Assembly (NCBI RefSeq): GCF_001937445.1
Contig: NZ_MSKS01000048.1
Coordinates: forward strand, 1 to 58,738
Reading direction: 5' to 3'
DNA length: 58,738 nt
Source: Actinomyces oris
GTDB lineage: Bacteria > Actinomycetota > Actinomycetes > Actinomycetales > Actinomycetaceae
Positions within the stretch are counted from its first letter, which is position 1; each line of letters opens with the position of its first letter. Positions 1 to 9,116 of the stretch are shown here, piece after piece. The position numbers and the translations under genes are program-made. Under the pieces are notes generated by a model that had not been told where the DNA came from, searched no databases, and saw only the letters and a list, made by a program, of their open reading frames with translations.

Positions 1-134
1 ACCCCTATGAATAAGCCTCCTTGTTGCATCAGTCTAGTTTTCGTGCGTTTTCCATTCTTGAATCGTGCTACACTGCATATCATGCAGGACTTCCAGGGGT
101 GGAGTCTGTTGTGTTGTGGTGGGAGTTTTGAACG

Positions 135-1319
135 ATGGGGTTGCTTAGATTCCTTAAACGTTCGGCTTTGAGGTCTCAAGACCAACCTCAAAGTCAACCA
201 AATTATTCTCTTAAGGGGTGGGTTAATCCTCATTGCAGATTAGGTCAAGCGAGCGATCTGGGTCAGGAGTGGGAAATGCCTTGTTATCGGGGTCGCAACA
301 TTTGTGATTGGGTTCCAGAAATATCGCGCGCAAAGCGAGAGAGTGAGTGGGATAGAGCCTTGTCGCTCGCTGTTGGTTGTATGAATGCGATGGCGGACGT
401 TGCGGCACGAAACCCTAGTAATGCAATGGAGTACTATGTTATTCAGGTGGCAATTATTCAACACAAGATGAAGGCCTATGAGGATGAAATCTTGACTATT
501 CAAGATTGGCTTTCTCTAGGTTATCCGGCTCCGCGCGCAGACTACCGTATAAATCTGCAGAAGCGGTTGGCGAAGGCTCAGGAGTTAGTGGCTAAGTCTG
601 AAGGAAGGGATTCGTCTGGGTATCATGAGGAGTGGAAGCAGCTAGTCGAGGCAGGTAGGGCTGGTAGGCTTAAGAGCGCATCTGATTCCTATGTTTCAAC
701 AGGGTATTCGAAGGTTCATTCAGGGAGAGATGGTTATTCCAAGTCTTTGAGCCGTCAGTCTAACAGTGGACGATCTCGGACGTCTCTGTGGATTCCCACA
801 ACTAAAGAACTTAAAATTAGTTCGTTTGTTGCGGTTGATTTTGAGACCGCTAATCGAAATGCTATCTCTGCTTGTAAAATCGCTATGGTGTTGATGAATG
901 AAGGTAAGGTGACTGATAGATATAGTACTTATCTTAAACCTCCTAGTGATTGTGATTATTTTGAGAATACTCGAATCCATGGGATTGGCAAGAAAGAGGT
1001 TTTGTATGCGCCGACTTGGCTGGATGTGTCTGCAGTCGTTTCTCGGTTTATCGGGGATTCTCCAGTGTGGGCGCACAACTCTTCATCTGATTCTAGAGTT
1101 TGGCGTGCACTTGATGAATATTATGGAACTCACACTCTCCCGACTCGATTTTATTGTTCTCTTCGGACCTCAAAGAAGATCATTCCCGGACTTGAGAACT
1201 ATAAGTTACCTACTGTTTTGAGGAAGTGTGATCCATCTTATCGCTTAATCCACCATCGAGCTGAATCTGATGCGGAGGCGTGTGCGCGTATCGTGTGCGC
1301 TCTACAGCGATTGACGTAA
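135..1319 (+). CDS. DnaQ-like DEDDh 3'-5' exonuclease domain protein, AT-rich
   Basis: 394 aa. The C-terminal third is an RNase T/DnaQ-type exonuclease: ExoI motif VDFETAN near residue 234, ExoII-like HNSSSDSRVW with the second Asp, and ExoIII HHRAESDAEA with the His and last Asp near residues 375-383. The pattern fits a metal-dependent DEDDh nuclease acting on DNA or RNA ends. The N-terminal ~220 residues are largely helical, with a basic Ser-rich linker just before the nuclease domain; I do not recognise that part. The ATG follows GGGAG at 121-125. Base composition is clearly AT-richer than the core genes that follow and codon use is relaxed, which suggests recent acquisition. The nuclease fold is confident; whether the role is repair, defence or RNA trimming cannot be told. 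Confidence 0.75.
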   Translation: MGLLRFLKRSALRSQDQPQSQPNYSLKGWVNPHCRLGQASDLGQEWEMPCYRGRNICDWVPEISRAKRESEWDRALSLAVGCMNAMADVAARNPSNAMEYYVIQVAIIQHKMKAYEDEILTIQDWLSLGYPAPRADYRINLQKRLAKAQELVAKSEGRDSSGYHEEWKQLVEAGRAGRLKSASDSYVSTGYSKVHSGRDGYSKSLSRQSNSGRSRTSLWIPTTKELKISSFVAVDFETANRNAISACKIAMVLMNEGKVTDRYSTYLKPPSDCDYFENTRIHGIGKKEVLYAPTWLDVSAVVSRFIGDSPVWAHNSSSDSRVWRALDEYYGTHTLPTRFYCSLRTSKKIIPGLENYKLPTVLRKCDPSYRLIHHRAESDAEACARIVCALQRLT

Positions 1320-1443
1320 TGGTGATGAGACCACCGAGTCCTCTGGGGAAGTCTTCTCGTCCTGTCGTCTGACCGAGATGCTCGATTTCGTTGTCAGCAG
1401 GTGTGGCTCCGCTCTCTATCTTGTAGGTGTCCCTAAGTACCGT

Positions 1444-1463
1444 TGTCTGCATTGCTGCAGACA
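1444..1463. promoter_or_regulatory. inverted repeat upstream of tetR, candidate operator
   Basis: Two perfect 8-bp arms, TGTCTGCA and TGCAGACA, separated by TTGC, about 87 bp before the tetR start. Size and symmetry suit a dimeric TetR regulator, so autoregulation is a reasonable guess. The arms do not match the palindrome at the promoter of the following ABC genes, so the two sites may serve different regulators. The rest of the 230-bp gap between the exonuclease gene and tetR shows nothing else I can support. Confidence 0.4.
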
Positions 1464-1549
1464 GCGCGGCGGATGGGAGGCGTAGCGCGGCTGCTTCCCA
1501 ATGGGGCGGCTTGCAGGCATGCTCTGTCTATGAGTGAGACGAGTGAGCG

Positions 1550-2167
1550 ATGAGTCCGCGGGGGCGGCGGCCGGCGGGGAGCCCGGACACGCGTGAGGCC
1601 ATCCTGGCGGCGGCCCGCACCGCCTTCGCCCGCGACGGCTACCAGACCTCCCTGCGCGGCATCGCGCGCGACGCCGGCGTCGACCCTGCCCTGGTCCACC
1701 ACTACTTCCCGGACCGCGCCACGCTCTTCGCCAAGGCCGTCATCGAGTCGACCGCCGGGGTTGACGCCAACCTCATGCACCGGGCGGCCTCCATCACCGA
1801 GCTCGAGCCCGAACGGCTGGGGGAGGGAATCGTGCGCGCCTTCATCGGCCTGTGGGACGACGCGGGCGCGGACCGCTTCACCGCAGTCATCCATGCCGCG
1901 CTCGGCCAGGGCAGTGACGTCGAACCTTTCCGTGATTTCATCGCCACCGGGGTTCTCTCGCCGATCGTCACCCACTTCTGTCCTGACCGCCCCCAGCTGC
2001 GCGCCCAGCTCATCGCCAGCCAGATCATCGGACTCGGCCTGGCCCGCTGGGTCGCCCGCATGGACCACATCGCCGGCCTCGACATCGAGGCGGTCGCCGC
2101 GCTCGTCGGCCCTACCATTCAGCACTACGCCTTCGACGACCTGCCCGACGTCACTGATCCCGTCTGA
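1550..2167 (+). CDS. TetR family transcriptional regulator
   Basis: 205 aa. The N-terminal TetR helix-turn-helix is clear: TREAILAAARTAFARDGY, then a recognition helix around GIARDAGVDPALVHHYF (residues ~38-54), the usual signature of the family. The C-terminal half is the variable helical ligand-binding and dimerisation domain. It lies just upstream of an ABC-2 exporter pair on the same strand, separated from it by a terminator hairpin, and a palindrome overlaps the exporter promoter. The likely role is a repressor of that exporter that responds to its substrate; this is inferred from position. High GC content fits the core genome, in contrast to the AT-rich gene before it. Confidence 0.88.
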   Translation: MSPRGRRPAGSPDTREAILAAARTAFARDGYQTSLRGIARDAGVDPALVHHYFPDRATLFAKAVIESTAGVDANLMHRAASITELEPERLGEGIVRAFIGLWDDAGADRFTAVIHAALGQGSDVEPFRDFIATGVLSPIVTHFCPDRPQLRAQLIASQIIGLGLARWVARMDHIAGLDIEAVAALVGPTIQHYAFDDLPDVTDPV

Positions 2168-2176
2168 TCATTGAGA

Positions 2177-2203
2177 TCGGCTCGGTCTCCGAGCCGAGTT
2201 TTG
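2177..2203 (+). terminator. intrinsic terminator after tetR
   Basis: A perfect 9-bp stem (TCGGCTCGG / CCGAGCCGA) with loop TCT at 2186-2188, followed by GTTTTG. It begins ten bases after the tetR stop and is the only hairpin in the window followed by a recognisable T run. Confidence 0.75.
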
Positions 2204-2340
2204 TCCGTTTGGGACGGCTTTGAAGCTGCGTTTCTGGCCTGGGGCCCAGCTAAGCCACCCTGACCTGCACGGATGGGAACCGCTCTGGCTGAAGGGTTGT
2301 TCAAAGTCGTCCCATGTGGACAGTTTCCAGCCCCAGGCTC

Positions 2341-2383
2341 TGGACAGCGGGTCATCGTCGACCTATATTCATCACATGATGAA
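2341..2383 (+). promoter_or_regulatory. promoter and overlapping operator of the ABC-2 exporter
   Basis: TGGACA at 2341-2346 and TATATT at 2364-2369 are 17 bp apart, a near-consensus housekeeping promoter. An inverted repeat TTCATC-ACAT-GATGAA (2368-2383) overlaps the end of the -10 box and the start codon, where a bound repressor would block initiation. The TetR protein encoded just upstream is the obvious candidate. The -10 box ends 6 nt before the ATG, so the mRNA is probably leaderless. Confidence 0.7.
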
Positions 2384-3209
2384 AAGCGATGAAGGAGAGG
2401 CGCCCCGGGAGTTGGGGGCCGGCAACCGATCGCACGACTCCAGTCGAGACATCACGTCCTGCGCCTCCTCGGCGCAGCCGGCCGTCACCGCGACGGACCT
2501 GCGCGTGAGTCGCGGGCGCAAGGAGATCCTCCATGGCCTGGACCTGAACCTGGCGCCCGGCACGATCACCGGTCTGCTCGGTCCCTCGGGCTGCGGCAAG
2601 ACCACCCTCATGCGCACCGTCGTTGGGGTTCAGCGCTACCGCGGGCAGGTCGAGGTCCTCGGGCACGCCCCCGGTGCCGCCGTCGTGCGCGGCCGAGTCG
2701 GTTATGTCACCCAGGACCAGGCCGTCTATACCGACCTGACTGCCCGCCAGAACCTGCGCTACTTCGCCTCCCTAGCCGGTAGCCGGGCCCGCGACTTGGA
2801 CGAGGTCCTCGACGTTGTCGGGCTGACCGCCCTGGCGGACCGGCCGGTGTCCACCTACTCCGGTGGTGAGGCCGGGCGAGTGAGCCTGGCCTGCGCGCTT
2901 GTGGCTGACCCCGACCTGCTTGTCATGGATGAGCCGACCGTCGGTCTGGACCCGGTTACCCGTGAGGAGCTGTGGACCACCTTTCACGCCCTGGCTGAGC
3001 GTGGCGCCACCCTCCTGGTCTCCAGTCACGTCATGGACGAGGCCTTCCGCTGCGACCAGGTCCTCCTCATGCGTCAGGGCCGCATCCTGGCCACCACCAC
3101 GGCCAAGGACCTCCTGGCCAGCACCGGAGCGGACACGGTGGACGCCGCTTTCCTGGCCGTCATCGCCGACTCCGAGAGCCGGCTCGAGCAGAAGGGAGGG
3201 CAGCGCTGA
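2376..3209 (+). CDS. ABC transporter ATP-binding protein (ABC-2 type exporter)
   Basis: 277 aa from this start. Walker A GPSGCGKTT, signature YSGGEAGRVSLA (a variant of LSGGQ) and Walker B LLVMDEPTVGLDP are all present, followed by the H-loop SSHVMDE. The order and the GLDP element match drug/lipid exporter ATPases of the DrrA/CcmA type. The frame stays open upstream to 2220, but the strong promoter at 2341-2369 places transcription start on the ATG at 2376 (a second ATG follows at 2379), and nothing upstream has a ribosome binding site. The stop overlaps the permease start by one base, so the two are cotranslated. Substrate unknown; control by the upstream TetR is inferred. Confidence 0.88.
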   Translation: MMKSDEGEAPRELGAGNRSHDSSRDITSCASSAQPAVTATDLRVSRGRKEILHGLDLNLAPGTITGLLGPSGCGKTTLMRTVVGVQRYRGQVEVLGHAPGAAVVRGRVGYVTQDQAVYTDLTARQNLRYFASLAGSRARDLDEVLDVVGLTALADRPVSTYSGGEAGRVSLACALVADPDLLVMDEPTVGLDPVTREELWTTFHALAERGATLLVSSHVMDEAFRCDQVLLMRQGRILATTTAKDLLASTGADTVDAAFLAVIADSESRLEQKGGQR

Positions 3210-3955
3210 TGCGCCTGCGCACTTACCTGGCTACCACCCGCCGCATCCTGGCTCAACTGCGTGCCGACCGGCGCACGGTTGGCCTCATTTCGATCGTGCC
3301 CGCCGCGCTGCTGACGCTGCTGTACTTCGTCTACCGCGACTACCCCGGTGCGGACCTGCTGTTTAACCACATCGCCGTCTCCATGATGGCGATCCTGCCG
3401 ATGACGGTCATGTTCCTGGTCACCAGCGTCGCCATGCTGCGCGAGCGCGTGAGCGGCACACTGGAGCGGCTGTGGACCACCCCGATCCACCGGGCTGACC
3501 TCCTGTTCGGCTACGCCACCGCCTTCGCGCTGACCGCCGTCATCCAGTCCCTCATCCTGTGCGCCGTAGCCGCCTGGGGCCTGGACGTGGACATCTCCGC
3601 CTCCTGGGGGTGGGTGGTGCTCACCGCCCTGGTCGATGCCTTCGTCGGGGTGTCCCTGGGGCTGCTGGTCTCGGCCTTCGCGCGCACCGAGTTCCAGGCC
3701 GTCCAGTTCATGCCGGTGGTCATCGCACCCCAGCTGTTCCTGTGCGGACTCCTGGTCAGCCGCGACCAGCTGCCGCGCGCCCTGGAGGTGGTCGGTGACG
3801 CCCTGCCCATGAGCTGGGCGGTCGACGCCGTCACCGAGCTCACCACAGCCAGTGAGCCCTCCAGTGATTTTTTCCGATACCTGGCCTACCTGGTCTGCTT
3901 CGGCCTGGTGGTCCTGGGGGTGGCGGCCTCCACCGTGCCGCGCAAGACCCGCTGA
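3209..3955 (+). CDS. ABC-2 type transporter permease
   Basis: 248 aa with about six hydrophobic segments: after a short cytoplasmic N-terminus, spans near residues 30-48, 58-80, 100-125, 135-155, 165-185 and 220-240. The stretch MLRERVSGTLERLWTTPI is the conserved cytoplasmic loop of ABC-2 permeases such as DrrB. The start overlaps the ATPase stop (TGATG), so the pair forms one exporter of two ATPases and two permeases in the membrane. It probably expels a hydrophobic toxic compound sensed by the TetR protein; the substrate is not deducible. Confidence 0.86.
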   Translation: MRLRTYLATTRRILAQLRADRRTVGLISIVPAALLTLLYFVYRDYPGADLLFNHIAVSMMAILPMTVMFLVTSVAMLRERVSGTLERLWTTPIHRADLLFGYATAFALTAVIQSLILCAVAAWGLDVDISASWGWVVLTALVDAFVGVSLGLLVSAFARTEFQAVQFMPVVIAPQLFLCGLLVSRDQLPRALEVVGDALPMSWAVDAVTELTTASEPSSDFFRYLAYLVCFGLVVLGVAASTVPRKTR

Positions 3956-3975
3956 ACCGGGAGGGGCCAGCAACC

Positions 3976-4007
3976 GCGGGCGCGAGGGTAAGGGCCTTCG
4001 TGCCCGC
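3976..4007 (+). terminator. hairpin after the ABC-2 permease
   Basis: GCGGGCGCGA (3976-3985) can pair with TCGTGCCCGC (3998-4007) with one G-U pair and a 12-nt loop, 20 bases past the stop. There is no T run, so this is a weak candidate. Confidence 0.35.
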
Positions 4008-4030
4008 CGTGCCGTGGCGTCGGGCGGGGT

Positions 4031-4036
4031 TAGGGT
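4031..4036 (+). promoter_or_regulatory. -10 box of the EamA gene, leaderless arrangement
   Basis: TAGGGT ends exactly 6 nt before the ATG at 4043 and there is no ribosome binding site. I see no good -35 hexamer. Confidence 0.5.
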
Positions 4037-4042
4037 TGCCTT

Positions 4043-4915
4043 ATGTGGATTGTCTTTGCCTGCGGCTCAGCGCTTTTTGCCGGCATCACCGCCGTCCTGG
4101 CCAAGGAGGGGATCCGCACCACTGACTCGACTGTGGCGACGGCGCTGCGCACTGTCGTGGTGCTGGCGGGCGCCTGGGGCATGGTGTTTATCGTTGGCTC
4201 GCAGGCCGAGCTGGCCCACCTCGATGCCCGCAGCACCGGTCTGCTGGTGCTCTCGGGGCTGGCGACCGGGGCCTCCTGGCTGTGCTACTTCAAGGCGCTC
4301 CAGCTCGGTAGCGTCAGCAAGGTCGTGCCGATCGATAAGCTGAGCACGGTGCTGACGGTGCTGCTGGCCCTCATGTTCCTGGGGGAGCGGGTGAGCCTTA
4401 TCGGTGCGCTCGGGGTTGTGCTCATCGCGGTCGGGACATTGTTGATGCTTGACGCCGATGACCTGCGCGGCCTGCCCCGGGCCGTGCGCGACGGTGGGGG
4501 CTGGCTGCTCTACGCGCTCGGCTCAGCCTTCTTCGCCGCACTCACCGCGATCCTGGGCAAGGCCGGCATCACTGGGGTGGAGTCCAATCTCGGTACCGCG
4601 ATCCGCACCGGGGTGGTCCTGGTGATGGCCTGGGTGATGGTGGTCGTCACCGGCAAGCTTCGCGAGGTCCGTACTGTTCCGCGTGGTGAGCTCGGTTTCG
4701 TCCTGGCCTCCGGGGCTGCGACCTGTGCCTCCTGGCTCTGCTACTACCGAGCCCTCCAGGACGGCCCCGCCAGCGTGGTCGTCCCCATCGACAAGCTGAG
4801 CGTCCTGGTCACCGTCCTCTTCTCCACCCTCGTCCTGCGCGAGGCCGTCAGCAGGCGGTACCTCGTCGGGTTGGCGCTCCTCGTCGGTGGGACTCTGGCG
4901 ATGCTAAGCCATTGA
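4043..4915 (+). CDS. EamA/DMT family transporter
   Basis: 290 aa with ten predicted membrane spans arranged as two EamA repeats. The duplication is visible: ASWLCYFKALQLG...VPIDKLS in the first half recurs as ASWLCYYRALQDG...VPIDKLS in the second. Members of the drug/metabolite transporter superfamily export or import small metabolites, amino acids or nucleotides; substrate cannot be assigned. The gene has its own -10 box 6 nt upstream and so looks monocistronic and leaderless. It is followed by an AT-rich gap. Confidence 0.85.
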   Translation: MWIVFACGSALFAGITAVLAKEGIRTTDSTVATALRTVVVLAGAWGMVFIVGSQAELAHLDARSTGLLVLSGLATGASWLCYFKALQLGSVSKVVPIDKLSTVLTVLLALMFLGERVSLIGALGVVLIAVGTLLMLDADDLRGLPRAVRDGGGWLLYALGSAFFAALTAILGKAGITGVESNLGTAIRTGVVLVMAWVMVVVTGKLREVRTVPRGELGFVLASGAATCASWLCYYRALQDGPASVVVPIDKLSVLVTVLFSTLVLREAVSRRYLVGLALLVGGTLAMLSH

Positions 4916-5035
4916 TTTAACCTGTGGTACCTCGGAAAGTGGGGGAGTACGTTAATCGATCGATTCTAGATGCGGCACTTTAAAGTTAAATATAATTCAA
5001 TCGTAGTTGAGTGATGGTTTTCACGTTGTCGTAGC

Positions 5036-5065
5036 TTGTTGTGGTTGCGCTTGCGGTTCTATGAT
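5036..5065 (+). promoter_or_regulatory. promoter of the small membrane protein gene
   Basis: TTGTTG (5036-5041) and TATGAT (5060-5065) are 18 bp apart. The -10 box lies 8 nt before the ATG at 5074, so the transcript would have almost no leader. The surrounding 160 bp are AT-rich. Confidence 0.45.
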
Positions 5066-5073
5066 CTATTGGT

Positions 5074-5496
5074 ATGAGTGACACTACATCCCCTCAAGGT
5101 CCTGACTTAGTCAAAGATGTTGAGCTTGAAGAAAATACGCCCCTTCAAGGTTTTAACTGTAACGAAAATGCTAAGTATAAAAAAATTACCAAAAAGACCG
5201 ATGAAGTTTTAGAAGATTATGGGTTTCCCTTGCTTTCTGATGATCATGAGAAGGCGCTAGCTGTAGCAACTTCACTGAAATTGAAGCGCGGGTTGCTCTC
5301 TTCTCTTGTTAATAGTGTCGTGGCGTCTATTCCGTTTTTTGTCGGATGGATCTTAGGGGGTGGAGGGCTTACTTCCGCTTATTGGTCGTTGTTGGGAGCT
5401 CTTGTCTTGGTGTCTCTAGCTGTTACTTTATTTCAGGATAAGGGTTCAAATGAATCTGCGGCTGCCGTTTTGGAAAAGCGCATAGAATCAGATTGA
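5074..5496 (+). CDS. hypothetical two-span membrane protein, AT-rich
   Basis: 140 aa, no family recognised. Residues 1-70 are charged and hydrophilic, including KYKKITKKTDEVLEDYG. They are followed by two hydrophobic segments, about 76-97 (VVASIPFFVGWILGG) and 102-121 (WSLLGALVLVSLAV), then a short charged tail. This suggests a small inner-membrane protein with a cytoplasmic N-terminal domain. The AT-rich composition and codon use are like the exonuclease gene at the window start and unlike the genes between, so both may be horizontally acquired. The open frame with a promoter directly ahead supports a real gene; function is unknown. Confidence 0.55.
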   Translation: MSDTTSPQGPDLVKDVELEENTPLQGFNCNENAKYKKITKKTDEVLEDYGFPLLSDDHEKALAVATSLKLKRGLLSSLVNSVVASIPFFVGWILGGGGLTSAYWSLLGALVLVSLAVTLFQDKGSNESAAAVLEKRIESD

Positions 5497-5641
5497 GAGA
5501 AGGATGGTTATTCGCTGGGTGAGACAAGCAGGCCTTAGGTTCGATCCAACACAGGTGATTGCTGTGGCTATGTATAACTCTTCTAGTCGTCCTCACCCTC
5601 CACAAAGGCTTCTGGTGAGATAACGTCGATGGTGTTGATGT

Positions 5642-7192
5642 TCACTCGGCATCTCCCAGGGGATGGCTGAGGTAGGTGCGTCCAGCGTCGGTGATTCGGT
5701 AACGCTGGAGACGGCTTGTGGGCTTGTCGGGGATCGTTCGTTCAACGAGCCCTGCATCGATCAGGGGATCGAGGTGGCGGCGTACATTGCGTGTCTCGTT
5801 ACTCAGTCCCAGCCGAGACAGAAGGTCGGTGCGAGTCATCTCGACATCGTTGAGCAGGTAGAGGATCGCGGTCCGATGGTCATCCGCGTTCCTAGTCTCG
5901 TGACTTGGTGACTCGACTTGGTGACTCGACTTAGTGACAGACTGCTCCGACTTGGTGACTCGACTTAGTGACTGGCTGCTCCGACTTGGTGACTTAGTGC
6001 CTCGACCTAGTGACTCACCGTGTTCCCTGGCATCGGCAGGGTTGTGGCTGAGCACGCGGATCGTGACCCGCACGCGGTCGATGACCTCCTCGATGGTGGG
6101 CTCGGGCAAGCCGGCCTGGGCCACCTGCTCGAAGATGCGCTGGATGCCCGTACCCCACTGCTCCATGATCCCGGCTTCGCGGAAGATGCGCGCCAGTGCG
6201 GGGTTGCGCAGTCGGGACACCCGCCGCATGGTGTCGACGGTCATGCCGGGGAGGAGTAGCCCGGGGCTGTCGACCTGGACCCGGTCGTCATAGAAACCGA
6301 TGCGGATCGGGGTACTGCTCTCGGCGTATGAGGCGTGAACGAGGGCGTTGACGATGACCTCGCGGATCGGCTCCACGGGGATGGAGTAGACATCGCGGCG
6401 GCGCACTTCTCCGAAGACGGCGGTCTTGTAAGCGTGCTTCAGCAGGAACTCCACGGCCTGGTCAACGGCCAACGGCATCGGTCCATGGATCTCAACCTGG
6501 TCGAAGATGTCCGTGCCGTGGGGGCCGCGCAACCGGCCGCACTGAACCCAGGCGGATGGCAGGAAGCGCGTGGGGTCGGGGCAGGCGCTGAGAATCCCGG
6601 CGTAGGTAGGAACGATCTGATCTCCTTGCCTCACTACGAGGCCGAGCGCCAGCAGGTTATCCGTGTCGGTGGCGCGGCCGCGCAGCTCGGCCAGAGCGCT
6701 CAGATCCAGGTCAGTCAGGGTGGCGCGTGGCTCGGGCAGGTTCTCAAAAGCGATGCCGTGAGCGTTGCGTTCAAGCTCGGCGACCAGTGCCGGATCGGCC
6801 TGGCGAGTGGAGCAACCGAGACGCACGTAGACGCCCGCTTCTGGCCCCTGTCGAGTGATGTAGTGGGGGCGTCGGGTACTCAGAGGAACATCGACGACGA
6901 GAACAGTCTTGTCGGCGAGCGGGACAAGATCGATGGCGGGAACCAACTGTGGCGAGATCCAGTCATCGATGAGACTGGCGACGCGCTCCCCCTCAGCGAG
7001 CGGGTCCTCAACACCGACCACGGTGCCATCATCCGCGATACCGATGACGAGGCGACCACCCGCGGAGTTCGCGAAGGCCGTGATGGTGCGCAGTGGCCCA
7101 GTGGGTGAGCTGAGATCCCGCTTGAGCTCCAGAGTCTTGCCTTCGCGGTCTACGAGTCGGCCGTCATTTCCAAGGGTGAGGTAGTCAGTCAT
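5642..7192 (-). CDS. AlbA_2 (Schlafen-type)/HATPase-like regulator with winged-helix C-terminus
   Basis: 516 aa. The N-terminal AlbA_2 domain (~residues 15-130) shows ELKRDLSS, TITAFANSAGGRLVIGIADDGTVVGV and YVRLG. A COG2865-type GHKL ATPase-like region (~270-370) has REVIVNALVHASY, VDSPGLLLPG and EQWGTGIQRI. The C-terminus (~440-510) reads like a winged helix. Such proteins are described as predicted transcriptional regulators; their biochemical role is poorly known. Between ATPase and winged helix (residues ~393-430) the protein is encoded by short DNA repeats read in different frames (see the repeat entry). ATG at 7192 follows GAGGATT. The gene stands alone, divergent from phoH. Confidence 0.8.
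   Translation of the reverse strand: MTDYLTLGNDGRLVDREGKTLELKRDLSSPTGPLRTITAFANSAGGRLVIGIADDGTVVGVEDPLAEGERVASLIDDWISPQLVPAIDLVPLADKTVLVVDVPLSTRRPHYITRQGPEAGVYVRLGCSTRQADPALVAELERNAHGIAFENLPEPRATLTDLDLSALAELRGRATDTDNLLALGLVVRQGDQIVPTYAGILSACPDPTRFLPSAWVQCGRLRGPHGTDIFDQVEIHGPMPLAVDQAVEFLLKHAYKTAVFGEVRRRDVYSIPVEPIREVIVNALVHASYAESSTPIRIGFYDDRVQVDSPGLLLPGMTVDTMRRVSRLRNPALARIFREAGIMEQWGTGIQRIFEQVAQAGLPEPTIEEVIDRVRVTIRVLSHNPADAREHGESLGRGTKSPSRSSQSLSRVTKSEQSVTKSSHQVESPSHETRNADDHRTAILYLLNDVEMTRTDLLSRLGLSNETRNVRRHLDPLIDAGLVERTIPDKPTSRLQRYRITDAGRTYLSHPLGDAE
5902..6014 (+). repeat. intragenic 13/8-bp repeat tract in the AlbA_2 gene
   Basis: Copies of GACTTGGTGAC or GACTTAGTGAC start at 5902, 5915, 5928, 5949, 5962 and 5983, with a degenerate copy at 5991 and a one-base variant (GACCTAGTGAC) at 6004. 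The spacings are 13, 13, 21, 13, 21, 8 and 13 bp. Copies 3-4 and 5-6 form a larger 34-bp duplication. On the coding (minus) strand the repeat is read in different frames (for example TKSPSR, VTKSEQ, HQVESP) and every frame stays open. Units of 13, 8 and 34 bp are not multiples of three, so gain or loss of one unit would shift the downstream winged-helix domain out of frame. Confidence 0.85.
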
Positions 7193-7423
7193 ACGAATCC
7201 TCGAAAGACATTACTGGTGCGGGTGCCGCCCGCGATTCGGGGCCCTGGGCCGACTGCAACAACACTAGCCGATTCGAGACGGAGAGTCGGGATCGGATGT
7301 AACGTACCGGAAGAATGTCGAGAGGGCCGGCAGGTCCGGATGACGATGAGGGCGTCATGATGTGGCTGCAGAGCGCGCGCGGCCCAGGGCAACGTGCCCT
7401 CGGCGTCTCCGGGGCCGATCATC

Positions 7424-7429
7424 TAGGAT
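7424..7429 (+). promoter_or_regulatory. -10 box upstream of phoH
   Basis: TAGGAT lies 5 nt before a GTG (7435) and 8 nt before the ATG (7438), with no ribosome binding site between, so phoH is probably translated from a leaderless mRNA. The 240-bp gap to the divergent AlbA_2 gene shows nothing else clear. Confidence 0.45.
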
Positions 7430-7437
7430 CGACAGTG

Positions 7438-8650
<1,213 letters not shown>

Positions 8651-8661
<11 letters not shown>

Positions 8662-9109
8662 GGTCATCAACGAGACCACCACCGTCATCGACGCCGCCGA
8701 GTTCGCGGCCCTCGCCGACCACGTCCTGACCGCCATGCACGTCAGCCCCGCCGCCGAGCTCAACATCATGTTCATCGACCCCGAGCCCATGGAAGAGCTC
8801 CACGTGCGCTGGCTCGACCTGCCCGGCCCCACCGACGTCATGAGCTTCCCCATGGACGAGCTGCGCCCCGGCTCAGCCGACTCACCCACCCCCGCCGGCA
8901 CCCTGGGCGACATCGTCCTGTGCCCGCAGGTCGCCGCCAAGCAGGCCCTGGCCGCCGGCCACTCCGCGGTCGAGGAGATGCTCCTGCTCACCGTTCACGG
9001 CATCCTCCACCTCCTGGGCTACGACCACGCCGAGCCCGAGGAGAAGAAGGAGATGTTCGACCTCCAGCGCCGCCTCCTGCTGACCTTCCTGGCCGAGCGC
9101 GGCAAGTGA
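8651..9109 (+). CDS. ybeY: endoribonuclease YbeY, 16S rRNA maturation
   Basis: 152 aa, the usual family length. The zinc motif [11 protein letters not shown] gives His116, His120 and His126, the three ligands of the UPF0054 metalloprotein family. TDVMSFP near residue 61 is the second conserved block. YbeY acts as a single-strand endoribonuclease in 16S rRNA 3'-end processing and 70S ribosome quality control. It overlaps the end of phoH and is followed 7 bp later by the CorC-like gene, within the phoH-ybeY-corC-era operon. Confidence 0.95.
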
Positions 9110-9116
9110 GGCCCGC

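Noticed and set aside
5531-5565. A tRNA T-arm-like sequence (GGTTCGATCC) downstream of the AT-rich membrane protein gene, possibly an attachment site.
   Set aside because: The T stem does not pair beyond two bases, there is no acceptor or anticodon arm upstream and no CCA end, so it is not a tRNA or a credible tRNA fragment.
7338-7360. A short inverted repeat ATGACG...CGTCAT upstream of phoH.
   Set aside because: Arms of only 6 bp that lie ~80 bp before the inferred promoter box; not distinguishable from chance in this composition.
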